A stretch of 15,505 nucleotides of DNA from Candidatus Thorarchaeota archaeon. Its GTDB lineage: Archaea > Asgardarchaeota > Thorarchaeia > Thorarchaeales > Thorarchaeaceae. The notes under the pieces were generated by a model. The model made no database searches. It was given only the letters and a program-made list of their open reading frames with translations, and was not told the DNA's origin. Both the position numbers and the translations under genes were made by a program. The stretch lies in assembly GCA_019057595.1 (NCBI GenBank), contig DXJI01000016.1, forward strand, positions 1 to 15,505, in the 5' to 3' direction. Positions 1-6,362 of the stretch are shown here, one piece after another. Numbering within the stretch: position 1 is the stretch's first letter; every line of letters starts with the position of its first letter.

Positions 1-445
1 CTCCGAGCTTCGATTCGGTCCCTATCATGGTGGGACGAATGTATAGAGAGCTTCCTGCAACATCAGGGACCCAACTCCGCTCAATCGTCAAGAGCTCCTT
101 CAGAGAGTCTAGGGCAAACCCGGGATCGATCGATGGCATCACCATTCGCTTTGCAGACTCATTGAACCTCTTAAAGTTCCTCTCTGGTCTGAATAGGAGT
201 ACTCTGCCACCTCTACAGTAGGCTTTCATTCCCTCGAAGATTCCCTGAGCATAGTGTAAGCACATTGCAGCAGGACTCAGAGATAGTGGACCGAAGGGAT
301 GGATCCTGGCATCAGACCATTCAGTCCCATTGTGGTTCATAGAAAACATATGGTCTGAGAACACAGTCCCGAATGACACCTGAAGTACATCAAGTGGTTT
401 GCCCTTCCGCTCATCCTTGGGAACTAGATCGACCTCGATGTTCAT
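1..445 (-). CDS. ilvE: Branched-chain amino acid aminotransferase, N-terminal part (runs off window start)
   Basis: Translating the complement from 445 down to base 2 gives 148 residues of a fold-type IV PLP aminotransferase that interconverts Leu/Ile/Val and their 2-oxo acids in the cytosol. Visible motifs are FSDHMFSM, the block LHYAQGIFEGMKAY, LLFRPERNFKRF and SLYIRPTMIGTE. The last two resemble the group II (mitochondrial/IlvK-like) BCAT family, in which a WVP...SLYIRPT..GTE block precedes the PLP-lysine domain. The catalytic lysine lies beyond base 1, so catalytic completeness cannot be judged. The start is uncertain: ATG at 445 is used, but the frame stays open to a GTG at 481, just after an in-frame TAA, which would add 12 residues. 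Family identity is firm from sequence; the substrate is known from the family. Confidence 0.93.
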   Translation of the reverse strand, partial: MNIEVDLVPKDERKGKPLDVLQVSFGTVFSDHMFSMNHNGTEWSDARIHPFGPLSLSPAAMCLHYAQGIFEGMKAYCRGGRVLLFRPERNFKRFNESAKRMVMPSIDPGFALDSLKELLTIERSWVPDVAGSSLYIRPTMIGTESKLG

Positions 446-510
446 CCTCAAGCTCAACAAGTCTGCAAGGAGTATATCCACCTCTTAAGCGGATAGGTTT
501 CGCACATTCG

Positions 511-539
511 CAAAATATGGCGTATCAGAAAATACCATA
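511..539. promoter_or_regulatory. Divergent promoter region with imperfect inverted repeat
   Basis: The 132-base gap between the aminotransferase and the coiled-coil gene must hold both promoters. On the minus strand the complement of CAAAATATGG (511-520) gives a TATA-like CCATATTTTG about 30-35 bases before the GTG at 481. TATGGCGTAT (516-525) and ATACCATA (532-539) form an imperfect inverted repeat with a two-base bulge. TTCGCA occurs twice eight bases apart (499-504 and 507-512). The TATA assignment is inference. Confidence 0.3.
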
Positions 540-577
540 AGGCGTACGAATAATTGTGAATCGCACTAGGAGTCGAA

Positions 578-1186
578 ATGATGAGTCACCACGAAGGATC
601 TCCACCAGAGGATGTCTACTACGTGGACCCGAAAGAGGTTCTATCACAATATAGCGTAGAGTGGGTCTCACTCAGAAAGTCCTATACCGAGATCAAGAAA
701 CAGCTCCTAGAAGTCCAAGCCGAACTCAGCCACATCGATAGAAGGCTGGAAAGTGGTGACATAACTGACTCGGAACACATTGTGATTTATCGAGAGAAAT
801 GGACTGTATCCACCCAGATCGTGCAGGTGAAGAGAGAGGTGGAGAGTCGACTCTATGAGATCCAGAAAGAGATTCGCGCAGCCAACAAGCAGCTAAAACA
901 AGCTGAAGTAGAACAAGAGAGAAGAGAACGCATTGAGCAAGAAAAATCAGTTGCTATGATTGAATGGATGTCGCTGAAGCAGGGTTTTGACCTCACCAAT
1001 GCTCGAAGGAACGAGATCAATGCTGACGCTGACAAACTAGATCTTGAGCGTCGGAGTGGTAAGGTCGCAGAAGATGAGTACCGACAACGTCGTATTGAGC
1101 ACTTCAAACAACTCGCTGAACTAAGTACGGTAGAGTCCGATGTGAAACGTCGTCTTGCAGAGCTCTTGGAAATCATCAGGAAATAG
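578..1186 (+). CDS. Coiled-coil protein of two tandem ~72-residue repeats, function unknown
   Basis: A 202-residue, highly charged, mostly helical protein with no signal peptide or membrane segment. It is built of two copies of one unit: residues 29-100 and 129-201 both open with EW-x-SL, pass a central SG-x-(I/V) turn (59-62 and 160-163) followed by an acidic Tyr/His patch, and end in a long Lys/Arg/Glu helix (EIQKEIR and ELLEIIR). The copies are offset by 100-101 residues, so one small gap aligns them. The middle (101-128) is a strongly charged coiled coil. The SG-x-I-x-x-x-E-(Y/H) turn resembles SHOCT-type short helical motifs, but that is only a resemblance. The start ATG-ATG at 578 follows AGGAG at 568-572. 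It may be a scaffold or dimerising protein; no enzymatic motif is seen. Confidence 0.85.
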   Translation: MMSHHEGSPPEDVYYVDPKEVLSQYSVEWVSLRKSYTEIKKQLLEVQAELSHIDRRLESGDITDSEHIVIYREKWTVSTQIVQVKREVESRLYEIQKEIRAANKQLKQAEVEQERRERIEQEKSVAMIEWMSLKQGFDLTNARRNEINADADKLDLERRSGKVAEDEYRQRRIEHFKQLAELSTVESDVKRRLAELLEIIRK

Positions 1187-1228
1187 ATGCAAGCTTGTTT
1201 CTATTTTTGTAAATGAAAAAGGAATGAG

Positions 1229-1254
1229 TGCAGAACCCAAAGAAGGGTCCTGCA
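1229..1254. terminator. Hairpin between convergent genes
   Basis: TGCAGAACCC (1229-1238) and GGGTCCTGCA (1245-1254) pair over ten positions with one mismatch around a six-base loop. It lies in the 77-base gap between the coiled-coil gene and gdhA, which converge. On the minus strand it is followed by a T-run (complement of the A5 at about 1216-1220), so it could end gdhA transcription; on the plus strand only a short TTT follows. Function is inferred. Confidence 0.5.
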
Positions 1255-1263
1255 TTTGATAAT

Positions 1264-2616
1264 CTAGACGCGATGGCCTTGTGCAATCATTGCATCAGCG
1301 ACCTTTAGGAAGCCTGCGATATTTGCACCGATAACATAGTTGCTCTTGACGCCAAATGTTTCTGATGTCTTGTAAGCATTCGAATGAATTGCCTGCATGA
1401 TCTGTTTCAGTTTAGCATCGACCTCTTCACGAGTCCAGAAGAAGCGCTGACTGTTCTGTGCCATCTCTAGACCTGAAACTGATACACCACCAGCGTTTGC
1501 AGCCTTACCAGGTCCGAAGAGCACTCCACCTTCTAGGAAGACCTCGACACCTTCTGGAACGGTCGGCATGTTAGCTCCTTCACCAACGGCAATACAACCA
1601 TTGTCTACGAGCATCTTTGCCTCCTTTGCATCAACCTCATTCTGGGTTGCGCTTGGGAGTGCAATGTCACACTTGAGGCTCCATGGGCTTGCCTTTGCAG
1701 TCTCAGTGTAGTCCACCTTGAAGTGTTCAGCGTATTCCTTGATACGACCTCTTCGAACGTTCTTCAAGTCCATGACCCATGCGAGTTTGTCTCTGTCGAT
1801 ACCATCAGGATCGTGAATCCAACCACTAGAGTCACTGAGCGCAATAACCTTTGCACCAAGGTCGATACACTTCTCTGTGGCATACTGAGCAACGTTGCCA
1901 GAACCGGAAACAACAGCAGTCTTACCCTTCAATTCTTCGCCACGGGTCTTCAGCATCTCTTCGACGAAGTAGACAGTACCGTATCCTGTTGCTTCAGGAC
2001 GGATCAAAGAACCGCCCCAACCACCGCCCTTTCCAGTAAGGACACAAGTGCCATGATTGTTTGTAATCTTTCTGAATGTTCCGTACATGTAGCCAATCTC
2101 ACGGCCGCCAACACCGATGTCACCAGCAGGTACGTCGATGAACTGACCGATATGACGATAGAGCTCAAGCATCAGACTCTCACAGAAGTTCTCGACTTCT
2201 GCATCTGTCTTGCCCTTAGGATCAAAGTCTGAACCGCCTTTTCCACCACCCATTGGGAGTGTTGTCAGGCTGTTCTTGAATACCTGTTCAAACCCGAGGA
2301 ACTTCAGTACACCCTGTGTAACGGTAGGATGGAAACGGAGGCCACCCTTGTATGGACCAAGGGCTGAGTTGAACTGGACTCTGAAACCACGGTTAACCTG
2401 AATCTTACCATCTCTATCCTTCCAGGGAATACGGAACTGAATTATACGCTCAGGTTCTGTAATCCTTTCAAGAATAGAGTGTTCCTTGTACTGGGGATAC
2501 TTTTGGATGGCTGGCTCCAAAGACTCCAGTACCTCTAGCGCGGCTTGATGGAAGACCTTCTGTTCAGGGTCTTTCTCAACGACGCGATTATAGACACTCT
2601 CGATATATTTGTCCAT
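1264..2616 (-). CDS. gdhA: Glutamate dehydrogenase, class I hexameric, probably NADP-dependent
   Basis: Catalyses reversible reductive amination of 2-oxoglutarate with ammonia to glutamate in the cytosol. Counted from the far GTG at 2655, the protein shows VNRGFRVQFNSALGPYKGG (substrate lobe), LPMGGGKGGSDFDP with the active-site lysine (K139), DVPAGDIGVGGREIGYM with the catalytic-type aspartate, the Rossmann motif SGSGNVAQYA followed by ALSDSSG, and SATQNEVD...GEGANMPT. This is the ~450-residue class of E. coli GdhA, not the ~420-residue class typical of hyperthermophilic archaea. The start chosen is ATG 2616 (450 residues): it has GGTGA five bases upstream and matches the family N-terminus (MDKYIESV). 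The GTG at 2655 abuts its own GGTGA with no spacing. NADP preference is inferred from class. Bacterial-type ancestry, possibly transferred, is inference. Confidence 0.97.
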   Translation of the reverse strand: MDKYIESVYNRVVEKDPEQKVFHQAALEVLESLEPAIQKYPQYKEHSILERITEPERIIQFRIPWKDRDGKIQVNRGFRVQFNSALGPYKGGLRFHPTVTQGVLKFLGFEQVFKNSLTTLPMGGGKGGSDFDPKGKTDAEVENFCESLMLELYRHIGQFIDVPAGDIGVGGREIGYMYGTFRKITNNHGTCVLTGKGGGWGGSLIRPEATGYGTVYFVEEMLKTRGEELKGKTAVVSGSGNVAQYATEKCIDLGAKVIALSDSSGWIHDPDGIDRDKLAWVMDLKNVRRGRIKEYAEHFKVDYTETAKASPWSLKCDIALPSATQNEVDAKEAKMLVDNGCIAVGEGANMPTVPEGVEVFLEGGVLFGPGKAANAGGVSVSGLEMAQNSQRFFWTREEVDAKLKQIMQAIHSNAYKTSETFGVKSNYVIGANIAGFLKVADAMIAQGHRV

Positions 2617-2621
2617 GGCTT

Positions 2622-2667
2622 TCACCACTAGTTCATGGGCGTGTGATGTATTCACTCACCACTAGTT
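2622..2667. repeat. 12-bp direct repeat around the gdhA start
   Basis: TCACCACTAGTT occurs at 2622-2633 and again at 2656-2667, a period of 34 bases. On the coding (minus) strand each copy reads AACTAGTGGTGA and so carries a GGTGA ribosome-binding-like core. The downstream copy has proper spacing to ATG 2616; the upstream copy runs straight into GTG 2655. It may be the trace of a small tandem duplication of the leader. Confidence 0.6.
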
Positions 2668-2685
2668 ATACGCGGTCGAGGCGCG

Positions 2686-2704
2686 GGAGGTCCTCCACAT
2701 AAAT
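2686..2704 (-). promoter_or_regulatory. Candidate gdhA promoter with palindrome
   Basis: On the minus strand a TATA-like CATTTATG (complement of 2697-2704) is followed at once by the odd palindrome GGAGG-N-CCTCC (2686-2696). The palindrome would sit between the TATA box and the expected transcription start, a usual position for an archaeal repressor operator. Inference from position and symmetry only. Confidence 0.35.
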
Positions 2705-2742
2705 GAATCGGAATAGGTTCCGGACAATGAAAGTAAGGAAAG

Positions 2743-2789
2743 TGACTGTTTTCGTTCTTGAATTGTGTCAACTATAAGACAAACAGTCA
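2743..2789 (+). promoter_or_regulatory. Inverted repeat enclosing the TATA box of the PAC2-like gene
   Basis: TGACTGTTT (2743-2751) and AAACAGTCA (2781-2789) form a perfect nine-base inverted repeat with a 29-base spacer. A TATA-like CTATAAGA lies in the spacer at 2772-2779, and the right arm falls between that box and the expected start near 2800. The arrangement suggests an operator controlling the gene at 2809 and perhaps gdhA on the other strand. The repeat is seen; the function is inferred. Confidence 0.5.
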
Positions 2790-2808
2790 TTAACTCAGTG
2801 AACACGTG

Positions 2809-3465
2809 ATGTGTGAGAAGACCATGACAACATTTGAGCAGGTATGGATCTCACCCATTCTCGAGGTCTACAAGAAGCGGAAGATTACGGAGTCCTATTC
2901 TGTCATCTTAGGACTCAACCCATTGGGTCAGGCACTCTGCAGAAACCTCTATCAAAACAACGAGTTTGAAACTGTACTTCTGTTCAACTCGCCAGCATTC
3001 TCTTCCTGGAACCGATATCCTGTTGATATCAAACCCCCTGTGGTCCCTGTTCATGGCATGGTTGCAGATGACCTAATGATCATCTTTGGTGACGTTATGA
3101 TCCGAGAATATGACTGGATGACTGACATGCTGTTCTATCTGCGTGGAAACGTCCCCACAAGATTCATTGTCGCGCTAACAACGCATGAGGGCCCAACATG
3201 CGGACAGGTGCTCTCAAAGAAAGGAGACAGACTTCTAAAACGAATGAATATTCCAATAGGTAGGTCTGACTTCTACGATGGAATAACTGCACCACTGATC
3301 AGTGCAGGTAGTGCCGCTGGTTTAGATCCTGTGATTCTTTTCCTCGAAGAGTCTAGAGACAGTGAAATCATACTTCAGGTGGAAGAGGTACCAGTCACAC
3401 AGGCAGATGTTGATGAGGCTCTGAAGTTTCTGAAACAGGGTCTTGACCTTCAAATTAGATCATAG
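2809..3465 (+). CDS. PAC2-like (proteasome-assembly-chaperone-fold) protein
   Basis: About 218 residues, soluble. The layout matches the PAC2/DUF75 family: an N-terminal strand plus glycine turn (VILGLNPLGQALCRNLY), a strand ending in FNSPAFSS, a segment PPVVPVHGMVADDLMIIFGD, a strand with a TTHEGPTCG turn, then YDGITAPLISAGSAAGLDPVILFLEE, which resembles the family's 'G-hG-h-uu...GI.gh.LLgE' region, and a final amphipathic helix (DVDEALKFLKQ). Archaeal PAC2 proteins are linked to proteasome assembly or to unknown roles, so no precise function is claimed. Starts are ambiguous: GTG 2806, ATG 2809 and ATG 2824 are all in frame; 2809 is taken, and a TATA box at about 2773 would give a very short leader. 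The last 16 bases overlap the convergent zinc-ribbon gene. Confidence 0.6.
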   Translation: MCEKTMTTFEQVWISPILEVYKKRKITESYSVILGLNPLGQALCRNLYQNNEFETVLLFNSPAFSSWNRYPVDIKPPVVPVHGMVADDLMIIFGDVMIREYDWMTDMLFYLRGNVPTRFIVALTTHEGPTCGQVLSKKGDRLLKRMNIPIGRSDFYDGITAPLISAGSAAGLDPVILFLEESRDSEIILQVEEVPVTQADVDEALKFLKQGLDLQIRS

Positions 3466-4184
3466 TCTTCAGACTCTTCATCTGGGGAAATCCAGTCTCT
3501 GGTTCGATGACGACCTGACATCTGATCAAAGCGTTGGTGAATATCCCGTCGAGCAATACTGCTATCACATTCGGTACACATGAGTGCCCGAGTCTCATTT
3601 GCATTAACGATGTTTCCACAAGATATGCAAGTCCAAAGCCCTCCCTGAAGGAGCTTGGTTTTTCTATAGATTGTTTTTGCCATCTCGCGGAGTGTTTCTG
3701 GACAGTCCTCGGCAACACCAACCACTCCCTTCTCAGACCATTCACATAGTATTGATACAAGGGTCGTCATCAACTCAATCACACGAGTTGTTCGTTCCTC
3801 GATTTCTGTTGATGATTCTGACTTGGTGTCACGTCTAGCATCGGATATATGAGACAACATCTCTATGAATGCAAAGAATGCAGGGGCAGGAAACCGATCC
3901 TTCCCCTTTGCCTCCACCATTTGACCGAGGACAGCTGAGATCATGAGGGTCTGCGTGTAGTCTTCTCTGAGTATCTTCTCAGTCTCTCTTATGATCTTCT
4001 CAGTGTCGATACGATACTTTTTTTGTAGACCCTTCTCCTCGGCAATAGTTCTCACGGCATCTAAGAGACCCATACCATTCACCATCATTCGATTGACTCG
4101 TCTAGCGACAGTGTGATATGGTAGACCCGTGTCATTGGATAATTTTTGTATGAGGTCTCTAGCCGTTAGACTCAATCGTAGCAC
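3450..4184 (-). CDS. Uncharacterised protein with C-terminal zinc ribbon
   Basis: 244 residues with no recognised full-length family. Residues about 5-45 (LTARDLIQKLSNDTG...YHTVARRVNRM) look like a helical DNA-binding-type segment. The centre (60-175) is helical, and C186-x2-C189-x13-C203-x2-C206 forms a rubredoxin-type zinc ribbon (CISCG...CTEC). The acidic tail ends EESEDYDLI. A nucleic-acid or regulatory role is plausible but not shown. The start is a GTG at 4184, the only start near the conserved-looking N-terminus; the ATG at 4200 is out of frame. It converges with and overlaps the PAC2-like gene by 16 bases. It diverges from the PRPP synthase gene across a gap that carries a 13-base palindrome. 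Confidence 0.75.
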   Translation of the reverse strand: MLRLSLTARDLIQKLSNDTGLPYHTVARRVNRMMVNGMGLLDAVRTIAEEKGLQKKYRIDTEKIIRETEKILREDYTQTLMISAVLGQMVEAKGKDRFPAPAFFAFIEMLSHISDARRDTKSESSTEIEERTTRVIELMTTLVSILCEWSEKGVVGVAEDCPETLREMAKTIYRKTKLLQGGLWTCISCGNIVNANETRALMCTECDSSIARRDIHQRFDQMSGRHRTRDWISPDEESEDYDLI

Positions 4185-4231
4185 GTACCTGTGGTGGCAT
4201 GATTCAATAGCAAGACAACCATTTTAGGTTA

Positions 4232-4260
4232 CCGTAGACTACGGGACAAATCTCATAAAG
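4232..4260. promoter_or_regulatory. 13-bp palindrome upstream of the PRPP synthase TATA box
   Basis: CCGTAGACTACGG (4232-4244) is a perfect palindrome with a single central base. It lies about ten bases before a TATA-like CATAAAG (4254-4260) in the divergent gap between the zinc-ribbon and PRPP synthase genes. Symmetry and position suggest a binding site for a dimeric regulator. The palindrome is seen directly; its role is inferred. Confidence 0.45.
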
Positions 4261-4294
4261 GAATAATTGTCGCCCACGCACGGAGGTCTGTTAT

Positions 4295-5284
4295 ATGAAG
4301 GACTTCGACATCGTTTTGGCAAGTGGAAGCGAACACCTGAAGACTAGTTTTCAAGAACATGACTTTCGAGTGTTCACATCTGCACTCAACTATGACAGAA
4401 AGAGACTATTCCCCAACGCAGACATCTATGCTAAGATCGAGGATGTTTCAGAGCTTTCCAACCGACGCGTAGTGGTGATTCAGGCCTGCACAGGTTCAGG
4501 ACCAGCCGAGAATGAACCGTACACAACTTCTGATAGAGTTGTAGAACTTCTGTTACTTCTCGATCTCCTGTCTCGGCCAGTCGCAGTGAAGAAGGTTAGT
4601 CACAAAGAGTATGAGTGCAAATGCATTCCACCACCAGCACATGTGGAGGTGGTTTTGACCTTCCAACCCTTCGCTTTACAAGATAAAGCATTCAGGACTG
4701 GTGAGGCGATATCTGCTCGCTGGGCAATAGAAACAATAGCTAGAGCATGTAACAAGGTGTGGGTCGTGAATCCACATGCACCAGACAGTCTTGACTGGAT
4801 TCAGGCACTGCGTGACAAGAATCTCTACGAGTCTATTGATGTGATACCTGACTTGGTAGAATTTGCTAAGAAACAGTTCAAATTCAAGAATCCAATACTG
4901 GTCACTCCCGACGAGGGTGCTCAAGAAAGGTATCAGATAGAGGGCTTTGGAAAGAATCGCGAGAACTCATTCAAGGTGGAGATCACTGGTGACCTCGATG
5001 TTCGAGATAAGCAAGTCATCATAGTGGACGACCTATCAAAGAGTGGAAGTACGCTACTTAAAGCCAAGGACAGACTGCGTAATCAGGGAGCTGATGATGT
5101 GGGAATGGCTGTTGCACATGTTCTGCCCTTAATTGGTAAAGGAGAGGACCTCCTCGAAGAACTCCTCGAAAAAGCACTAGGGAGGGTTGTGACAACAAAT
5201 ACTGTACGCACGGAAATCTTCTGTGATCAGAATCCTCAACTAACATACAATATCGTGGAGACCTTGGTAAAGGTCCTGAAATAG
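4295..5284 (+). CDS. prs: Ribose-phosphate pyrophosphokinase (PRPP synthase) relative
   Basis: 329 residues, the usual length. The enzyme would make 5-phosphoribosyl diphosphate from ribose 5-phosphate and ATP for nucleotide, His and Trp synthesis. Seen in order: N-terminal phosphoribosyltransferase-like half, PFALQDKAFRTGEAIS (the family YARQDKxFxxGEAIS block), VVNPHA with the active-site histidine (H161), TPDEGAQERY, GKNRENSFK with K220 and R222 in the catalytic-loop position, and the PRPP loop VIIVDDLSKSGSTLLKA (D245, D246). Oddities: the arginine of YARQDK is Leu, and the loop reads DDLSKSGST rather than DDIxxTGGT, closer to the DDLVQSGGT of plant class III enzymes. Start ATG 4295 has a strong GGAGGT at 4282-4287. 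It ends three bases from the convergent winged-helix gene. Orthology to a true PRPP synthase is likely; altered substrate or regulation is possible. Confidence 0.85.
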   Translation: MKDFDIVLASGSEHLKTSFQEHDFRVFTSALNYDRKRLFPNADIYAKIEDVSELSNRRVVVIQACTGSGPAENEPYTTSDRVVELLLLLDLLSRPVAVKKVSHKEYECKCIPPPAHVEVVLTFQPFALQDKAFRTGEAISARWAIETIARACNKVWVVNPHAPDSLDWIQALRDKNLYESIDVIPDLVEFAKKQFKFKNPILVTPDEGAQERYQIEGFGKNRENSFKVEITGDLDVRDKQVIIVDDLSKSGSTLLKAKDRLRNQGADDVGMAVAHVLPLIGKGEDLLEELLEKALGRVVTTNTVRTEIFCDQNPQLTYNIVETLVKVLK

Positions 5285-5287
5285 AGA

Positions 5288-5512
5288 TTACTCGCTGATC
5301 CCTTCAGCCCTACCAGTGGCACTCCAGGCTTTCTCACTCACTCTTTCAACCAGTTTACGGTTCTCAAGATCAAGTAGTGCTTGCACAACTTCATTCTGAT
5401 TGCACTCGAAATTCCGACGTCTGAGCGCTGAAGCGATTGCAGAGGGTCGGTTTGCATTTGACATGATCATCTCGAGTATTTTCCGTTGCAGCTCAGTAAG
5501 GTCCTCGCTCAT
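5288..5512 (-). CDS. Small winged-helix DNA-binding protein
   Basis: 74 residues. LTELQRKILEMIMSN-ANRPSAIASALRRR-...-NEVVQALLDLENRKLVERVSEKAWSATG reads as a winged helix-turn-helix: helix 1 at 5-18, helix 2 near 23-30, recognition helix near 38-50, and a wing with a conserved-looking VERV...W..TG hairpin. It probably regulates transcription; the target is unknown. It is divergent from the nucleoside phosphorylase gene, a common place for a local regulator, so control of that gene is a reasonable guess. ATG 5512 is used; an in-frame TTG at 5521 would add three residues. No good Shine-Dalgarno is seen. It converges with prs with a three-base gap. Confidence 0.8.
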   Translation of the reverse strand: MSEDLTELQRKILEMIMSNANRPSAIASALRRRNFECNQNEVVQALLDLENRKLVERVSEKAWSATGRAEGISE

Positions 5513-5610
5513 AGTAACCAAGCTTGACGGCCTCTCTTGGGTTCTTAAGCATATCTCCTTGGATGCGAAACCCTTTTCTCTATTGTATCAACAGCGCCAG
5601 AGGTTGAACG

Positions 5611-6354
5611 ATGGCCGAAGATAAAGAGTATCACATTGACATCGCACCCGGGGAGATTCCTGAACTTGTCCTTTTGCCAGGTGATCCGGACCGAGCCAAG
5701 AAAATTGCTATGGACTTTTTTGACGAACCTGAGGAAATCGCTAAGAAGCGGGAGTACTGGAGTTTCAAAGGAAAGTGGAAGGGAGTCCCAGTAGCAGTCT
5801 GCTCCACAGGGATTGGTTGTCCATCTGCAGCAATTGCCATAGAGGAGCTTGTCAAGGTGGGGTGCACGACATTCATTCGCGTGGGAACATCAGGAGCAAT
5901 AAGTCGAGAGGTAGTCACTGGCGACATAGTGATCTTCACAGGTGCCGTCAGAGACGAAGGAACCTCCAGACAATATGTTCCACTTGCTTTCCCTGCTGTA
6001 GCAGATCCAACAGTTGTTCTTGCATTGAAACAGGCTGCTGAAGCCAAGGGTGCTACGTATGCGGTAGGTATCGGTCACAGCAAGGACGCATTTTATAGTG
6101 AACATCCTGATTTTGTCGCAGATCCAGTAGGTACGAGAGCAAAATGGGAAGCGATGAGGAAAGCTGGTGTGTTGGCTACAGAGATGGAAGCAGCAGCTCT
6201 TTTTGTCATAGGACATCTTCGGGGCGTAAAGGTTGGTTCAGCCTGTGTGGTCATTGGGGAGAACATTGAGAAGGAGCAGAAAATTGTTGGAAAACCACCT
6301 CTCGACAATCTTGTGACAATCGCCCTTGATGCAATCACTTCGTTCAAGAGATAA
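5611..6354 (+). CDS. udp: Nucleoside phosphorylase (uridine phosphorylase family)
   Basis: 247 residues, normal for the NP-I (PNP/UDP) family, which splits nucleosides with phosphate into base and ribose 1-phosphate. Motifs: LLPGDPDRAKK with the phosphate-binding Arg (R28), R47, CSTGIGCPSAAIAIEEL, IRVGTSGAI (R90, T93), and ATEMEAAALF with the ribose-binding E-M-E (191-193). These match the uridine phosphorylase branch. In E. coli Udp uracil is held by Gln and Arg a few residues after FYP; here the corresponding stretch is FYSEHPD, so both look replaced by H165 and D167 and base specificity is open. Start ATG 5611 has AGGT about eight bases upstream. An eight-base gap separates its end from the convergent membrane-protein gene. 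Family certain, substrate uncertain. Confidence 0.92.
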   Translation: MAEDKEYHIDIAPGEIPELVLLPGDPDRAKKIAMDFFDEPEEIAKKREYWSFKGKWKGVPVAVCSTGIGCPSAAIAIEELVKVGCTTFIRVGTSGAISREVVTGDIVIFTGAVRDEGTSRQYVPLAFPAVADPTVVLALKQAAEAKGATYAVGIGHSKDAFYSEHPDFVADPVGTRAKWEAMRKAGVLATEMEAAALFVIGHLRGVKVGSACVVIGENIEKEQKIVGKPPLDNLVTIALDAITSFKR

Positions 6355-6362
6355 AGGAGTTA

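Noticed and set aside
853..1176. 107-residue minus-strand ORF
   Set aside because: Antisense shadow of the coiled-coil gene; Ser/Arg/Cys-rich composition typical of reverse reading of a Glu/Lys-rich protein.
1723..2232. 169-residue plus-strand ORF
   Set aside because: Lies wholly antisense within gdhA, which is unambiguous; no motif or start signal.
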